From Synechococcus sp. CS-1325 (GTDB taxonomy: Bacteria; Cyanobacteriota; Cyanobacteriia; PCC-6307; Cyanobiaceae), in contig JAHLYW010000031.1 in NCBI GenBank assembly GCA_025128135.1, positions 1 through 64,000 of the forward strand: DNA of 64,000 bases. Reading direction: 5' to 3'. Of the stretch, positions 1 to 9,534 are shown piece by piece. Numbering within the stretch: the first letter of the stretch is position 1; each line of letters starts with the position of its first letter. The notes beneath the pieces were generated by a model. That model saw only the letters and a list, made by a program, of their open reading frames with translations. It did not search any database and had not been told where the DNA came from. The position numbers and the translations under genes are program-made.

Positions 1-298
1 CTCCTGATCATTCGACAGGGAGATAAACGACTCGACTTAAAGTAATTGATGCCAGTCGTCAGGAGCATCTGCACGTGCAGAGGATTTCCTTGCGGCTTCT
101 CAATATTGCCTCAAAAGTGGCAATATTTCGAGGTTCCCTGCAGTCACTGTGATCTGGGCAGATTTAAGGTCGTCTGTGGAGAGCTGGAACCCTGCTCTAT
201 GCCCAACAGACTCCTTGTTCTGATCAGTGGAGTCAGTATCCCTCAAATTTTTCATCGATTTTTCAAAAGCCAACAATTCCGTTTGACGACAACAAGGC
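1..298. other. left-edge region without a supported gene
   Basis: No convincing gene is visible. Short open frames exist on both strands, but their translations are low-complexity or Cys/Pro-rich and match no family I know. The base composition is more A+T-rich than the flanking genes, as expected for an intergenic or regulatory stretch. The region lies downstream of the leftward TM2 gene and may hold its terminator, though I see no clear stem with a T-run. Confidence 0.4.
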
Positions 299-757
299 TC
301 AAGGCTCTCTGTACACCACCCTCCCGTGTTCGTCATTGCCAACATCCAGAAGATCATCCAGCATCAGCCGCTCAATCTCGGTCCGCATCTGTTCGGTGCT
401 GCTGCCACTGGGGAGTTCCACCGCAAGCATCGCGTCGTTGATGGTGAAGCCAGCACGACCGGCCTGGCGGGCCAGCAACAGCAATTGCCGCTCGATCGAT
501 GGAGGGGCATGCCGACCCGCTTCGGCCAGGGCCTGCTGCAGCAGCAGCGGCTGGTTGGCATGCTCCACTAAGTGAGGAATCAAAAACAGGTCAATCAGCT
601 GACCGATGCCACACAATCCCAGGGTCAGAAGCCAGAGCGTACCACTGAACGGCTTGCGGGCATAGAAACGCTGGATCCCGCAAACGCCGAAGATCGAGAG
701 GGCCCAGAGCAGGTAGCCAATCGATACCCGGCGGCGCTCAGGCAAAGGTTTGAGCAT
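299..757 (-). CDS. TM2 domain-containing membrane protein
   Basis: This encodes a small inner-membrane protein of 152 residues. The N-terminal third carries the TM2 signature: two hydrophobic helices, roughly residues 12-30 (GYLLWALSIFG) and 38-58 (TLWLLTLGLCGIGQLIDLF), joined by a short turn containing the typical G-x-x-R-F-Y stretch (GIQRFYARKP). The C-terminal part is soluble and mostly helical, with an LLL-Q and acid-rich pattern. I chose the ATG at 757 because GGGAG lies just upstream. A TTG at 799 would add 14 unremarkable residues. The biochemical role of TM2 proteins is not established. The gene stands alone, pointing left, beside an A+T-rich spacer. Confidence 0.75.
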   Translation of the reverse strand: MLKPLPERRRVSIGYLLWALSIFGVCGIQRFYARKPFSGTLWLLTLGLCGIGQLIDLFLIPHLVEHANQPLLLQQALAEAGRHAPPSIERQLLLLARQAGRAGFTINDAMLAVELPSGSSTEQMRTEIERLMLDDLLDVGNDEHGRVVYREP

Positions 758-1238
758 CAACTCCCACGGTTCTGAATTCCATCCTGATCTGAGGATCAAG
801 TTTTGAAGCTCTCATCAGAGCTGTTGCCGATCTGTCTGTCATACCGTCCAACTCAAAACCAAAACCACGATGTGGTCAATGGCACCTGAAGAGACCAACT
901 GCTGCGGCTCTATCGAGCTGATATGAAAGTAGGCCTGCAATGCTAGACAATATTTTCATCAACTCCGAAAATATGCATTCAGGCTTTATACCAAGTTAGA
1001 ATTGAAAACTAAGATCAACGATAAACAATGAAAAGTATTGTACAATGTAAGATCATCTCGGCCCAGAGCTAGTTACAAAGGACAAGCAATTCGCGATAAT
1101 TTGTCTTTATGTGTGCTGGTTGTCTCTTGAAATTTGCTTAGGCTGAAAAGTTGATTATGCTTCCAAAGCCTTTGAGGCGAAAATGCGGGGATCCTCAGCC
1201 CTTTCATAAGATCACGAACTCACACCCAATCTTATCCC
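758..1238. other. A+T-rich intergenic spacer upstream of thrS
   Basis: This stretch of about 480 bases separates the divergent TM2 gene and thrS and is clearly richer in A+T than its surroundings. It should hold the promoters for both. A perfect 10-bp palindrome ATTGTACAAT lies at 1037-1046, but it does not match a regulator site I can name. No RNA gene or conserved open frame is recognisable. Confidence 0.4.
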
Positions 1239-3074
1239 GTGCCTGTCGCTTCCACTGCCGCCGAGTCCGCCAGCCGCAGGGAGTCCACGGCCACCACCCC
1301 GCTCCATCTGCCGAAAACCAGCGAGAGCCCTGAGCTGCTCAGGATCCGCCACTCGATGAGCCATGTGCTGGCCATGGCCGTGCAAACCCTGTTCCCCAGG
1401 GCCCAGGTCACGATCGGTCCCTGGACCGAGTCCGGCTTCTACTACGACTTTGACCATCCTGAGCCGTTCACCGAGGCCGATCTCAAGGCGATCCAGAAGG
1501 AGATGGGCAAGATCATCGGTCGCCGTCTGCCCCTGCAGCGCCTTGAGGTGAGCCGCGAGGAGGCCGAACGCCGCATCACCGCCCAGGGTGAGCCCTACAA
1601 GCTGGAGATCCTCGCCGGCCTCATCGAACCGATCACCCTCTACACCCTCGGCGAGAGCTGGTGGGATCTCTGCGCCGGCCCCCACGTGGCCCACACCGGC
1701 GAGCTCAACGCCAAGGCCTTCGCCCTGGAGAGTGTGGCTGGCGCCTACTGGCGGGGCGATGAAACCAAGGCCCAGCTGCAGCGCATCTATGGCACCGCCT
1801 GGGAAACACCTGAGCAGCTCGCCGAGCACCAGCGCCGCAAGGCCGAGGCGCTCCGCCGCGATCACCGCCGGCTCGGCACAGATCTGGAGCTGTTTTCGAT
1901 CGAAGACGAAGCCGGCGCCGGCCTGGTGTTCTGGCACCCCCGCGGCGCCCGCATGCGGCTGCTGATCGAAGACTTCTGGCGCCAGGCCCACTTCGCCGCC
2001 GGCTATGAGCTGCTCTACACCCCCCATGTGGCCGACCTGAGCCTCTGGAAAACCTCCGGCCACCTCGACTTCTACAAAGAGAGCATGTTCGGGCCGATGC
2101 AGGTGGATGAGCGGCAGTTCCAGCTCAAGCCGATGAACTGCCCCTTTCATGTGCTCACCTATGCCAGCCGCCTGCGCTCCTACCGGGAGCTGCCGATCCG
2201 CTGGGCCGAGCTGGGCACTGTGTATCGCTACGAACGCCCCGGCGTGATGCATGGGCTGATGCGCGTGCGCGGCTTCACCCAGGACGACGCCCACATTTTC
2301 TGCCTGCCCGAACAGATCAGCGCTGAAATTCTCGGGGTGCTCAACCTCACCGAAACAATTCTCTCCAGCTTTGATTTCAACCGCTACGAGATCCATCTCT
2401 CCACCCGGCCGGCCAAATCGATCGGCGAAGACGCCGTCTGGGAACTGGCCACTGCCGGCCTGATCGAAGCGCTCGATCGCAAGGGCTGGGCCTACAAGGT
2501 TGATGAAGGCGGTGGCGCCTTCTATGGCCCCAAAATCGATATCAAGATCGAAGATGCGATCGGCCGCCTCTGGCAGTGCTCCACGATCCAGCTGGATTTC
2601 AACCTGCCGGAGCGCTTCGATCTTCACTACGTGGCCGCCGATGGCACAAGGCCACGGCCGATCATGATTCACCGCGCCATCTTCGGCTCCCTGGAACGTT
2701 TCTTCGGGATCATGGTGGAGAACTACGCCGGTGATTTCCCCTTCTGGCTCGCCCCCGAGCAGATCCGGCTGCTGCCGGTCACCGATGCGGTGCTGCCGGT
2801 GGCGGAAACCCTGCTCAGCCAGTTCAGGGCCGCCGGAATCCGCGCCGAACTCGACCGCAGCAGCGAGCGGCTCGGCAAGTTGATTCGCCAGGGCGAGCAG
2901 CAGAAGATTCCCCTGCTCGCCGTGATCGGTGCCGCCGAAGCCGAGGCCGGAACCCTCAACCTGCGCAGTCGCCGCGATGGCGACCTTGGCGCCGTGGCCG
3001 TGGCAGCCCTGCTGGCCGCCGCCGAGACCGCCAACCGGGATCGCTCGGCCGGCCTGGCCCTCGAACCAGCGTGA
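1239..3074 (+). CDS. thrS: threonine--tRNA ligase
   Basis: Threonyl-tRNA synthetase charges tRNA-Thr in the cytoplasm. The 611-residue product starts at GTG. The editing (N2) domain comes first, with its HxxxH pair at H38/H42 and the C-A-G-P-H motif around C145. The class II catalytic core follows, with predicted zinc ligands C301 (MNCPFH), H352 (DDAH) and H478 (HRAIFGS), then the anticodon-binding domain from about residue 510. Only about 35 residues precede the HxxxH motif, against about 70 in the E. coli enzyme, so the N-terminal TGS domain appears to be missing. The stop codon overlaps the GTG of glk (GTGA), implying translational coupling. Confidence 0.96.
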   Translation: MPVASTAAESASRRESTATTPLHLPKTSESPELLRIRHSMSHVLAMAVQTLFPRAQVTIGPWTESGFYYDFDHPEPFTEADLKAIQKEMGKIIGRRLPLQRLEVSREEAERRITAQGEPYKLEILAGLIEPITLYTLGESWWDLCAGPHVAHTGELNAKAFALESVAGAYWRGDETKAQLQRIYGTAWETPEQLAEHQRRKAEALRRDHRRLGTDLELFSIEDEAGAGLVFWHPRGARMRLLIEDFWRQAHFAAGYELLYTPHVADLSLWKTSGHLDFYKESMFGPMQVDERQFQLKPMNCPFHVLTYASRLRSYRELPIRWAELGTVYRYERPGVMHGLMRVRGFTQDDAHIFCLPEQISAEILGVLNLTETILSSFDFNRYEIHLSTRPAKSIGEDAVWELATAGLIEALDRKGWAYKVDEGGGAFYGPKIDIKIEDAIGRLWQCSTIQLDFNLPERFDLHYVAADGTRPRPIMIHRAIFGSLERFFGIMVENYAGDFPFWLAPEQIRLLPVTDAVLPVAETLLSQFRAAGIRAELDRSSERLGKLIRQGEQQKIPLLAVIGAAEAEAGTLNLRSRRDGDLGAVAVAALLAAAETANRDRSAGLALEPA

Positions 3075-4126
3075 CCACCCTGCTTGCCGGTGACATCGGC
3101 GGAACCAAAACCCTGCTCGCCACCTACCGGCTCCAGGCCGGGCAGCTGGAGCTGCAGCGCCGGCACCGCTATCCCTCCGCCGGCTGGAGCGATTTTGCGG
3201 CGCTGGTGAGCCATTTCCTCGCCGCTGAACCCGAGCTGGAGCCCCCCCGGCACGGCTGCCTGGCCGTGGCCGGCCCCGTGCTCAGCGGCCAGGTGAAGGT
3301 CACCAACCTGCCCTGGAGCCTCGACCAGGCAGAGCTGAGCAGCGCCTGCGGCCTGGAGGCCCTGGAGCTGGTCAATGATTTCGCCGTGCTGATCTACGGC
3401 CTGCCCCATCTCGCCGCCGATCAGCAGCAGCCCCTGCGGCCCGATCCACCGGCCCTCGGCTCGGGCGAGAGCGGCGGGCCACTGGCAATCCTGGGGGCCG
3501 GCACCGGCCTTGGAACCGCGATCGGTGTTCCCGGCCCCGGCGGCCTGATCGCCCTGGCCAGCGAAGCCGCCCATGCCGAATTCGCCCCCCGCAACGAGCC
3601 GGAATGGCGGCTGAAACAGTGGCTTGCCGCCAACCTGGGCCTTGAGCGGGTTTCGGTGGAGCGGGTGGTGAGCGGCACCGGCCTCGGCCACCTCACCCGC
3701 TGGCTGCTGGCGGAGCAGGATCCAGGCGCCGCCCACCCCCTGGCCGGTGCCGCCCGCCACTGGGCCGATCCCGCCACCGCCGAGCGGCCCGATCTGCCCG
3801 CCCTGGTGGCGGCGGCGGCGGAGCAGGGTGACCCCCTGGCCAGCGCGGCGCTCCAGTTCTGGCTGGGCGCCTACGGCAGTGCCGCCGGTGATCTCGCCCT
3901 CCAGTGCCTCTGCCGCGGCGGCCTCTGGCTGGGGGGCGGCACCGCCGGGAAACTGCTGCACCACCTGCGCTCCGAGGCCTTTCTGCTGCCATTCGGCGCC
4001 AAGGGTCGCCTCTCGCCCCTGCTGGCGGAGATCCCCATGCGGGCGATCGTCGATCCGGATGTGGGCCTGTTCAGTGCCGCCTGCCGCGCCCGCATGCTGC
4101 TGGAGGGTGCAGCGACAGCCTCCTGA
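3071..4126 (+). CDS. glk: glucokinase (Glk family)
   Basis: ATP-dependent glucokinase makes glucose-6-phosphate from glucose in the cytoplasm, for example from glycogen breakdown. The 351-residue product has the N-terminal phosphate-binding loop GDIGGTKTLLA near residue 8, the second nucleotide-binding motif LGAGTGLGTA near residue 140, and a late glycine-rich segment LWLGGGTAGKLL typical of the bacterial Glk family (not the ROK family). The GTG start lies within the TGA of thrS. The homoserine kinase gene thrB follows 39 bases later. A second sugar kinase of the ROK family is encoded at 11259-12203. Confidence 0.92.
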   Translation: MTTLLAGDIGGTKTLLATYRLQAGQLELQRRHRYPSAGWSDFAALVSHFLAAEPELEPPRHGCLAVAGPVLSGQVKVTNLPWSLDQAELSSACGLEALELVNDFAVLIYGLPHLAADQQQPLRPDPPALGSGESGGPLAILGAGTGLGTAIGVPGPGGLIALASEAAHAEFAPRNEPEWRLKQWLAANLGLERVSVERVVSGTGLGHLTRWLLAEQDPGAAHPLAGAARHWADPATAERPDLPALVAAAAEQGDPLASAALQFWLGAYGSAAGDLALQCLCRGGLWLGGGTAGKLLHHLRSEAFLLPFGAKGRLSPLLAEIPMRAIVDPDVGLFSAACRARMLLEGAATAS

Positions 4127-4165
4127 TCCAGCAGGTGGGACACTGAGCCCAGCAGCGCACAAGAC

Positions 4166-5116
4166 ATGGCACGGCCGCGGATCGGCCAAGGGGTTGTGGT
4201 GGACGTGCCCGCCACCACCGCCAACCTGGGCCCGGGCTTCGATTGCCTCGGCGCGGCCCTGGAGCTCAACAACCGCTTCGTGCTGCGCTGCATCGAAGGG
4301 GATGGGGAGCGCTTCGAGCTGCTGATCGAAGGCAGCGAGGGTGCCCACCTGCGCGGCGGCCCCGACAACCTCGTCTACAGGTCCGCCCAGCGGGTCTGGA
4401 AGGAGGCCGGTGAGCAGCCGGTGGGCCTGGAGGCACGGGTGAAGCTGGCGGTGCCGCCGGCCAGGGGGCTGGGCAGCAGCGCCACGGCGATCGTGGCCGG
4501 CCTGATCGGCGCCAACGCCCTGGTGGGCAACCCGCTCACCAAGGAGAAGTTGCTGGAACTGGCGATCGATATCGAAGGCCATCCCGACAACGTCGTGCCC
4601 TCCCTGCTCGGTGGTCTCTGCCTCACCGCCAAGGCGGCCTCGCATCGCTGGCGGGTGGTGCGTTGTGAGTGGAATGAGCTGGTCAAGGTGGTGGTCACCA
4701 TTCCCGCCCTGCGGCTGCCCACCAGCGAGGCGCGGCGGGTGATGCCGCGCCAGGTGCCGATCGCCGATGCGGTGGTCAACCTCGGTTCCCTCACCCTGCT
4801 GCTGCAGGGATTGCGCACCGGCAACGGCGATCTGATCGCCGATGGCATGCACGACCGCCTCCACGAGCCCTACCGCTGGGGCCTGATCCAGGGGGGGCGG
4901 AGCGTCCATGCGGCGGCCCTGGCCAGCGGGGCCTGGGGTTGCGTGATCAGTGGCGCCGGGCCGAGCCTGCTGGCCCTCACCACGGCCGAGAATGCCGCCA
5001 GCGTCGGTCGGGCGATGGTGCAGGCCTGGGAGAAGGAGGGCGTTGCCTCCCGGTCGGAACTGCTGGAATTGCAGCACCGGGGCAGCCGCTGGGAAGCCTG
5101 CGAAGACCAGCCCTAG
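4166..5116 (+). CDS. thrB: homoserine kinase
   Basis: This GHMP-family kinase phosphorylates L-homoserine, the step before threonine synthase. The 316-residue product shows the family's N-terminal motif ([15 protein letters not shown]), the ATP-binding motif [13 protein letters not shown] near residues 93-105, and the C-terminal glycine-rich motif [11 protein letters not shown] near residue 265. Its place in the same rightward run as thrS, two genes downstream, puts threonine synthesis and charging of tRNA with threonine together. It starts at ATG. Confidence 0.95.
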   Translation: MARPRIGQGVVVDVPATTANLGPGFDCLGAALELNNRFVLRCIEGDGERFELLIEGSEGAHLRGGPDNLVYRSAQRVWKEAGEQPVGLEARVKLAVPPARGLGSSATAIVAGLIGANALVGNPLTKEKLLELAIDIEGHPDNVVPSLLGGLCLTAKAASHRWRVVRCEWNELVKVVVTIPALRLPTSEARRVMPRQVPIADAVVNLGSLTLLLQGLRTGNGDLIADGMHDRLHEPYRWGLIQGGRSVHAAALASGAWGCVISGAGPSLLALTTAENAASVGRAMVQAWEKEGVASRSELLELQHRGSRWEACEDQP

Positions 5117-5214
5117 GCTCGGAAGCAGGCTGGAAACGGGATAAGTACAACTACTCAGCTGATACATTCGCTACCGCCGGGCCGCCGGCCACCTCGGAAA
5201 TTCGCCCGGCTGCC

Positions 5215-6756
5215 ATGGACCCTTTTCTTTCCGCCACCGCAGCGGCAGACCTGGCGCCAAGCTTCCCCTGGCTCAGCCTGATCGCACTGCTGCCCGCCGC
5301 CGGGGCCCTGCTGCTGCCCCTGCTGCCGGGCGATGGCACCGATCCCCGCGGCCCCCGCACGGTGGCGATGACGGTGCTGGTGGTTGATCTGCTGCTGATT
5401 CTCTACGTGTTCAGCCAGCACTTCGATGGCAGCAGCAGCAGCCTGCAGCTGGTGGAGCGGGTGGCCTGGGTGCCGTTTCTCGGCCTGGAGTGGTCGCTCG
5501 CCGCCGACGGCCTTTCGGCGCCGCTGGTGGTGCTCAGCGGCCTGGTCACCCTGCTGGCGGCAGCGGCCAGCTGGAACATCAACCGCAAGACCAACCTCTA
5601 CTTCGGACTGCTGCTGCTGCAGGCCTCGGCCCAGTCGCTGGTCTTTCTCTCCCAGGATTTCCTGCTCTTCTTCCTGGCCTGGGAACTGGAGCTGGTGCCG
5701 GTGTATCTGCTGATCGCGATCTGGGGGGGCAGCCAGCGTCAGTACGCCGCCACCAAGTTCATCCTCTACACCGCCACCGCCTCGCTGCTGATCCTGATCA
5801 GCGGCCTGGCCCTCGCCCTCGGTGGCGATGGCTTCACCCTCAATCTCCATGAGCTCAGCGAGCGCGCCTACGGCGGCAATTTCGGGCTGCTCTGTTATCT
5901 CGGCTTCCTGGTGGGCTTCGGCGTGAAGTTGCCGATCTTCCCCCTGCACACCTGGCTGCCCGATGCCCATGGCGAGGCCAATGCGCCCGTATCGATGCTG
6001 CTGGCCGGGGTGCTGCTGAAGATGGGCGGCTATGCCCTGCTGCGCTTCAACGTGCAGATGCTGCCCGAGGCCCATCTGGTGTTGGCGCCGGCCCTGATCG
6101 TGCTCGGCATCGTCAACATCATCTACGGCGCTCTCAACGCCTTCGCCCAGGACAACGTCAAGCGCCGGATCGCCTGCAGCTCAGTGAGCCACATGGGCTT
6201 CGTGCTGCTCGGCATCGGTGCCATCGACAGCCTCGGCATCAGCGGGGCGATGCTGCAGATGATCAGCCATGGCCTGATCGCCGCCTCGATGTTCTTCGTG
6301 ACAGGCGTGTTCTATGAGCGCACCAAAACGCTCTCGATTCCGAACATGGGCGGCCTGGCCAAGGTGCTGCCGATCACCTTCGCTTTCTTTCTGGCCAGCT
6401 CGCTGGCCTCCCTCGCCCTGCCGGGCATGAGCGGCTTCGTCAGTGAGATCACCGTGTTCCTGGGGGTGACGAGCAACGAGGGCTTCACCACCGGCTTCCG
6501 CACGATCACCGTGGTGCTGGCGGCGATCGGCCTGGTGCTCACCCCCGTCTACCTGCTCTCGATGTGCCGCCGCGTCTTCTTCGGCCCCCGGATTCCGGCC
6601 CTGGCCGTGGTGGGCGACATGCGACCCCGGGAACTGCTGATCGGCCTGATGCTGCTGGTGCCCACGCTGGCGATCGGCTTCTGGCCCCGCCTGGCGATCG
6701 ATCTCTACGGCGCCAGCACTACGGCGGTGGCCGAGAACCTGGCCTCGATCGGCTGA
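5215..6756 (+). CDS. ndhD: NAD(P)H-quinone oxidoreductase subunit 4 (NdhD)
   Basis: NdhD is a large antiporter-like membrane subunit of the cyanobacterial NDH-1 complex, which takes part in respiration, cyclic electron flow and, in some variants, CO2 uptake. The product from ATG 5215 has 514 residues and about 14 hydrophobic helices. Family hallmarks include [16 protein letters not shown] with the conserved Glu, [18 protein letters not shown], and the [15 protein letters not shown] segment. The same frame stays open upstream into thrB, but that translation is not membrane-like, so the ATG after the 98-base gap is preferred. Whether this is a D1/D2 (respiratory) or D3/D4 (CO2-uptake) type cannot be settled by eye. 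Confidence 0.94.
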   Translation: MDPFLSATAAADLAPSFPWLSLIALLPAAGALLLPLLPGDGTDPRGPRTVAMTVLVVDLLLILYVFSQHFDGSSSSLQLVERVAWVPFLGLEWSLAADGLSAPLVVLSGLVTLLAAAASWNINRKTNLYFGLLLLQASAQSLVFLSQDFLLFFLAWELELVPVYLLIAIWGGSQRQYAATKFILYTATASLLILISGLALALGGDGFTLNLHELSERAYGGNFGLLCYLGFLVGFGVKLPIFPLHTWLPDAHGEANAPVSMLLAGVLLKMGGYALLRFNVQMLPEAHLVLAPALIVLGIVNIIYGALNAFAQDNVKRRIACSSVSHMGFVLLGIGAIDSLGISGAMLQMISHGLIAASMFFVTGVFYERTKTLSIPNMGGLAKVLPITFAFFLASSLASLALPGMSGFVSEITVFLGVTSNEGFTTGFRTITVVLAAIGLVLTPVYLLSMCRRVFFGPRIPALAVVGDMRPRELLIGLMLLVPTLAIGFWPRLAIDLYGASTTAVAENLASIG

Positions 6757-6819
6757 TCCGCTCCGCTTCGCGGCCGGCGGCTGGATCGGCTGGAATGGAG
6801 CGATCACCGTTCCGCGCCG

Positions 6820-8937
6820 ATGCCCCTCTCCACCCTTGTCTCACCCCTGCTGGTCGGTGAGGGGCTGCCCCGCTACGAGGCGATCGATCCGGAGCAGGTG
6901 AGCAGCCAGATTCCCCTGCTGCTCGGCGAGCTGGAGAGCGAGCTGGCCGGCTTCGAGCGCCAGCTGGAGCCGCGCCTGGAGGGCTCCGAAACCCTCGACT
7001 GGGAGGAGCTGATGGGGCCGCTTGAGCGGCTGTCGGAGCGGCTGCGCTGGAGCTGGGGCGTGGTGAGCCATCTGGTCGGGGTGTGCAACACCCCTGAACT
7101 GCGCGAAGCCCACCTGGCCCAGCAATCGGCCGTGGTGGCCTTCACCAACCGTGCCAGCCAGAGCCCGCTGCTCTATCGGGCCCTAGAGCGGTTGCAGGCC
7201 CAGCATGATCAGGCCGCCGCCACCGATCCGCTGCGCCTCGATGCCACCCAGCAGCGCATCCTCACGGCCGAACGACGGGATCGGCGGCTGCGGGGCGTCG
7301 GCCTGGCCGGCCCCGAGCAGGAGGCCTTCAACCAGGCCAGCGAGGAACTCTCCGCCCTCTCCAGTCGCTTCGGCAACAACGTGCTCGATGCGACCAACGA
7401 CTGGACCCTTGAGCTCAGCAGCCCACACGAGGTGGAGGGCCTGCCGGCCAGCCTGCTGGCCCTGCTCGCCCAGGCCGCCGGCCATGGCAACGCCGAGAGC
7501 GGTCCCTGGCTGCTTGGCCTCGATCACCCCCGCTATGGCCCCTTTCTTCAGTACAGCCAGCGCCGCGACCTGCGGGAGCGGGCCTACAGAGCCTTCGTGG
7601 GTCGGGCCGCCAGCGAGGAGCTCGACAACCGACCCCTGATCGAGCGCATCCTGGTGCTGCGCGGTGAACAGGCCAGGCGGCTGGGCTTCGCCAACTGGGC
7701 CGAACTCAGCCTCTCCAGGAAGATGGCCGGCTCGGTGGAGGCGGTCGAGCAGCTGCTTGACGATTTGCGGGCGGCGGCCTGGCCGATGGCCCAGCGTGAA
7801 CTGGCCGAGCTGGCCGCCTGCGCCGCCCGCCATGGCGCCCCGGAGGCGGCCGAGCTCAGGCCCTGGGATCTGCCGTTCTGGTCGGAGCGGCTGCGGCGGG
7901 AACGGTTCGATCTCGACAGCGAAGCGCTGCGGCCCTGGTTTCCCCTGCCGGCGGTGCTCGATGGTCTGTTCAGCCTCTGCGGCCGGCTGTTCGGCATCCG
8001 CATCGAGGCCGCCGACGGAGCGGCGCCGGTCTGGCATCCCGATGTGCGCTTCTTCCGCGTGATCGATCAGGCCAGCGGCACGGCGATCGCCGCCTTCTAC
8101 CTCGATCCCTACAGCCGCCCGGGCAGCAAGCGCGGCGGCGCCTGGATGGACGACTGCCTCGGCCGCTCCAGGGATGCCGAAGGGCAGCCGGTGCTGCCGG
8201 TGGCCTATCTGATCTGCAACCAGAGCCCACCGGTGGCAGACACCCCCAGCCTGATGACCTTCCAGGAGGTGGAAACCCTCTTCCACGAATTCGGCCACGG
8301 GCTGCAGCACATGCTCACCACCGTGGAGCGGCCCCAGGCCGCCGGCATCAACCAGATCGAATGGGACGCGGTGGAGCTGCCCAGCCAGTTCATGGAGAAC
8401 TGGTGCTACGACCGCGCCACCCTGCTGGGCATGGCCCGTCACTGGCAGAACGGTTCAGCGTTGCCGGAGGCCGACTTCGCCAGGCTGCTGACCGCCCGCA
8501 CCTTCATGGCCGGTGCGGCCACCCTGCGCCAGGTGCATCTCGCCCTGGTCGACCTGCGCCTGCACAGCCAGTGGCAGCCCGAGTGCGGCCTCACCCCCCA
8601 GCAGTTGCGCCAGGAGATCGCCGCCACCACCTCGCTGCTTCCCCTGATCGAAGCCGACCAGACACTCTGCTCCTTCGGCCATATCTTCGCCGGTGGCTAC
8701 GCCGCCGGCTACTACTCCTACAAATGGGCCGAAGTGCTCAGCGCCGACGCCTTCAGCGCCTTCGAGGAGGTGGGTCTGGAGAACGAAGCGCAGATCAGGG
8801 CCACCGGTCGTCGCTTCCGCGACACCGTGCTCAGCCTGGGCGGCAGCCGCAGCCCTGAGCAGGTGTTCGAGGCCTTCCGCGGCCGGGCCCCCAGCCCCGA
8901 GGCGCTGATCCGTCATTCCGGCCTGCTGGCGGCCTGA
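6820..8937 (+). CDS. prlC: M3 family oligopeptidase (oligopeptidase A-like)
   Basis: This zinc metallopeptidase degrades short peptides in the cytoplasm, including released signal peptides in characterised relatives. The 705-residue product matches the family length of about 680-710. The catalytic HEFGH motif is at residues 489-493 (TLFHEFGHGLQHM), and the third ligand region follows about 25 residues later (EWDAVELPSQFMENW). A C-terminal Y-x-x-G-Y-Y-S-Y-K-W segment agrees with the substrate-binding region of thimet/OpdA peptidases. The ATG lies 63 bases after ndhD. Its TGA abuts the stop of the convergent hydrolase gene, so the two stops form a single TGATCA palindrome. Confidence 0.93.
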   Translation: MPLSTLVSPLLVGEGLPRYEAIDPEQVSSQIPLLLGELESELAGFERQLEPRLEGSETLDWEELMGPLERLSERLRWSWGVVSHLVGVCNTPELREAHLAQQSAVVAFTNRASQSPLLYRALERLQAQHDQAAATDPLRLDATQQRILTAERRDRRLRGVGLAGPEQEAFNQASEELSALSSRFGNNVLDATNDWTLELSSPHEVEGLPASLLALLAQAAGHGNAESGPWLLGLDHPRYGPFLQYSQRRDLRERAYRAFVGRAASEELDNRPLIERILVLRGEQARRLGFANWAELSLSRKMAGSVEAVEQLLDDLRAAAWPMAQRELAELAACAARHGAPEAAELRPWDLPFWSERLRRERFDLDSEALRPWFPLPAVLDGLFSLCGRLFGIRIEAADGAAPVWHPDVRFFRVIDQASGTAIAAFYLDPYSRPGSKRGGAWMDDCLGRSRDAEGQPVLPVAYLICNQSPPVADTPSLMTFQEVETLFHEFGHGLQHMLTTVERPQAAGINQIEWDAVELPSQFMENWCYDRATLLGMARHWQNGSALPEADFARLLTARTFMAGAATLRQVHLALVDLRLHSQWQPECGLTPQQLRQEIAATTSLLPLIEADQTLCSFGHIFAGGYAAGYYSYKWAEVLSADAFSAFEEVGLENEAQIRATGRRFRDTVLSLGGSRSPEQVFEAFRGRAPSPEALIRHSGLLAA

Positions 8938-9534
8938 TCACTCCTCCAGCAGGGCCTCGCGCAGGATCGTCAGGGCCCGCGGGTCACGCAGGATGGCCTG
9001 GTGGCTCATCGCCGGGAACGCCTCGCAGCTGCCCACCGGCAGAACGCCCCGCCAGCCGGGCACCACGAGCTGGTCGGTGGGTGTGTAGAAGCTGCGGCAA
9101 TCCACCGCCTTGAGCAGCTCGGGCGCATCGTTGAGCTGTTTGAGCAGGGGGCTGCCCAGCTTCAGTTCGGCGATGCCGCCCAGCAGCCAGGGCGGACAGG
9201 GCTGGGCCACGGGCGTGCCTCGCTGGGGACTGGCCACGCAGAAGAAGCGGCGGGTGCGGCGATGCCCGCCGAGCAGCTGGATCCAGGTGCGGCTGATCAC
9301 CCCACCCATCGAGAAGCCCAGCAGGTCGATCGGCTGGTCTGGCCCGAAGGCCGCTTCGATGCAGGCGCCGAGCCGCTCGGCCAGGGGCAGCATCCGGGTG
9401 GCACCGAGCCGGTGGTGCAGATAGGGCACCAGCAGCGGATCCCGGCCACCGGCCAGCTCCTCCTTCAGATGCCGGAACAGCCGCGGTGTGTCCCAGAGGC
9501 CGTGCACCAGCACCAGCGGCGGCGCCGGGCTCAT
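8938..9534 (-). CDS. alpha/beta-fold hydrolase (lipase-like)
   Basis: This is a predicted serine hydrolase of 198 residues. It opens with the oxyanion-hole motif LVLVHGLWDTP and has a nucleophile elbow G-F-S-M-G near residue 80. An Asp near the middle and the late histidine in AMSHQAIL are plausible triad members. The substrate is unknown; PGAP1-like or triacylglycerol lipase-like assignments are possible. The ATG at 9534 overlaps the stop of folB (ATGA), making it the last gene of the leftward tamB-ROK-proA-folB run. An upstream in-frame start would only extend it into folB. Confidence 0.78.
   Translation of the reverse strand: MSPAPPLVLVHGLWDTPRLFRHLKEELAGGRDPLLVPYLHHRLGATRMLPLAERLGACIEAAFGPDQPIDLLGFSMGGVISRTWIQLLGGHRRTRRFFCVASPQRGTPVAQPCPPWLLGGIAELKLGSPLLKQLNDAPELLKAVDCRSFYTPTDQLVVPGWRGVLPVGSCEAFPAMSHQAILRDPRALTILREALLEE

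Noticed and set aside
1212..2672. Long leftward open frame antisense to thrS (486 codons)
   Set aside because: It lies wholly opposite thrS, has a Gly/Ala/His-rich composition typical of the shadow frame of a G+C-rich gene, and matches no family.
2723..5167. Leftward open frame of 814 codons opposite glk and thrB
   Set aside because: It covers three well-supported genes on the other strand; low-complexity Gly/Gln/Ala composition marks it as a shadow.
4939..5214. Upstream extension of ndhD into thrB
   Set aside because: The added 92 residues are Arg/Gly-rich and not membrane-like; ATG 5215 begins the family sequence.
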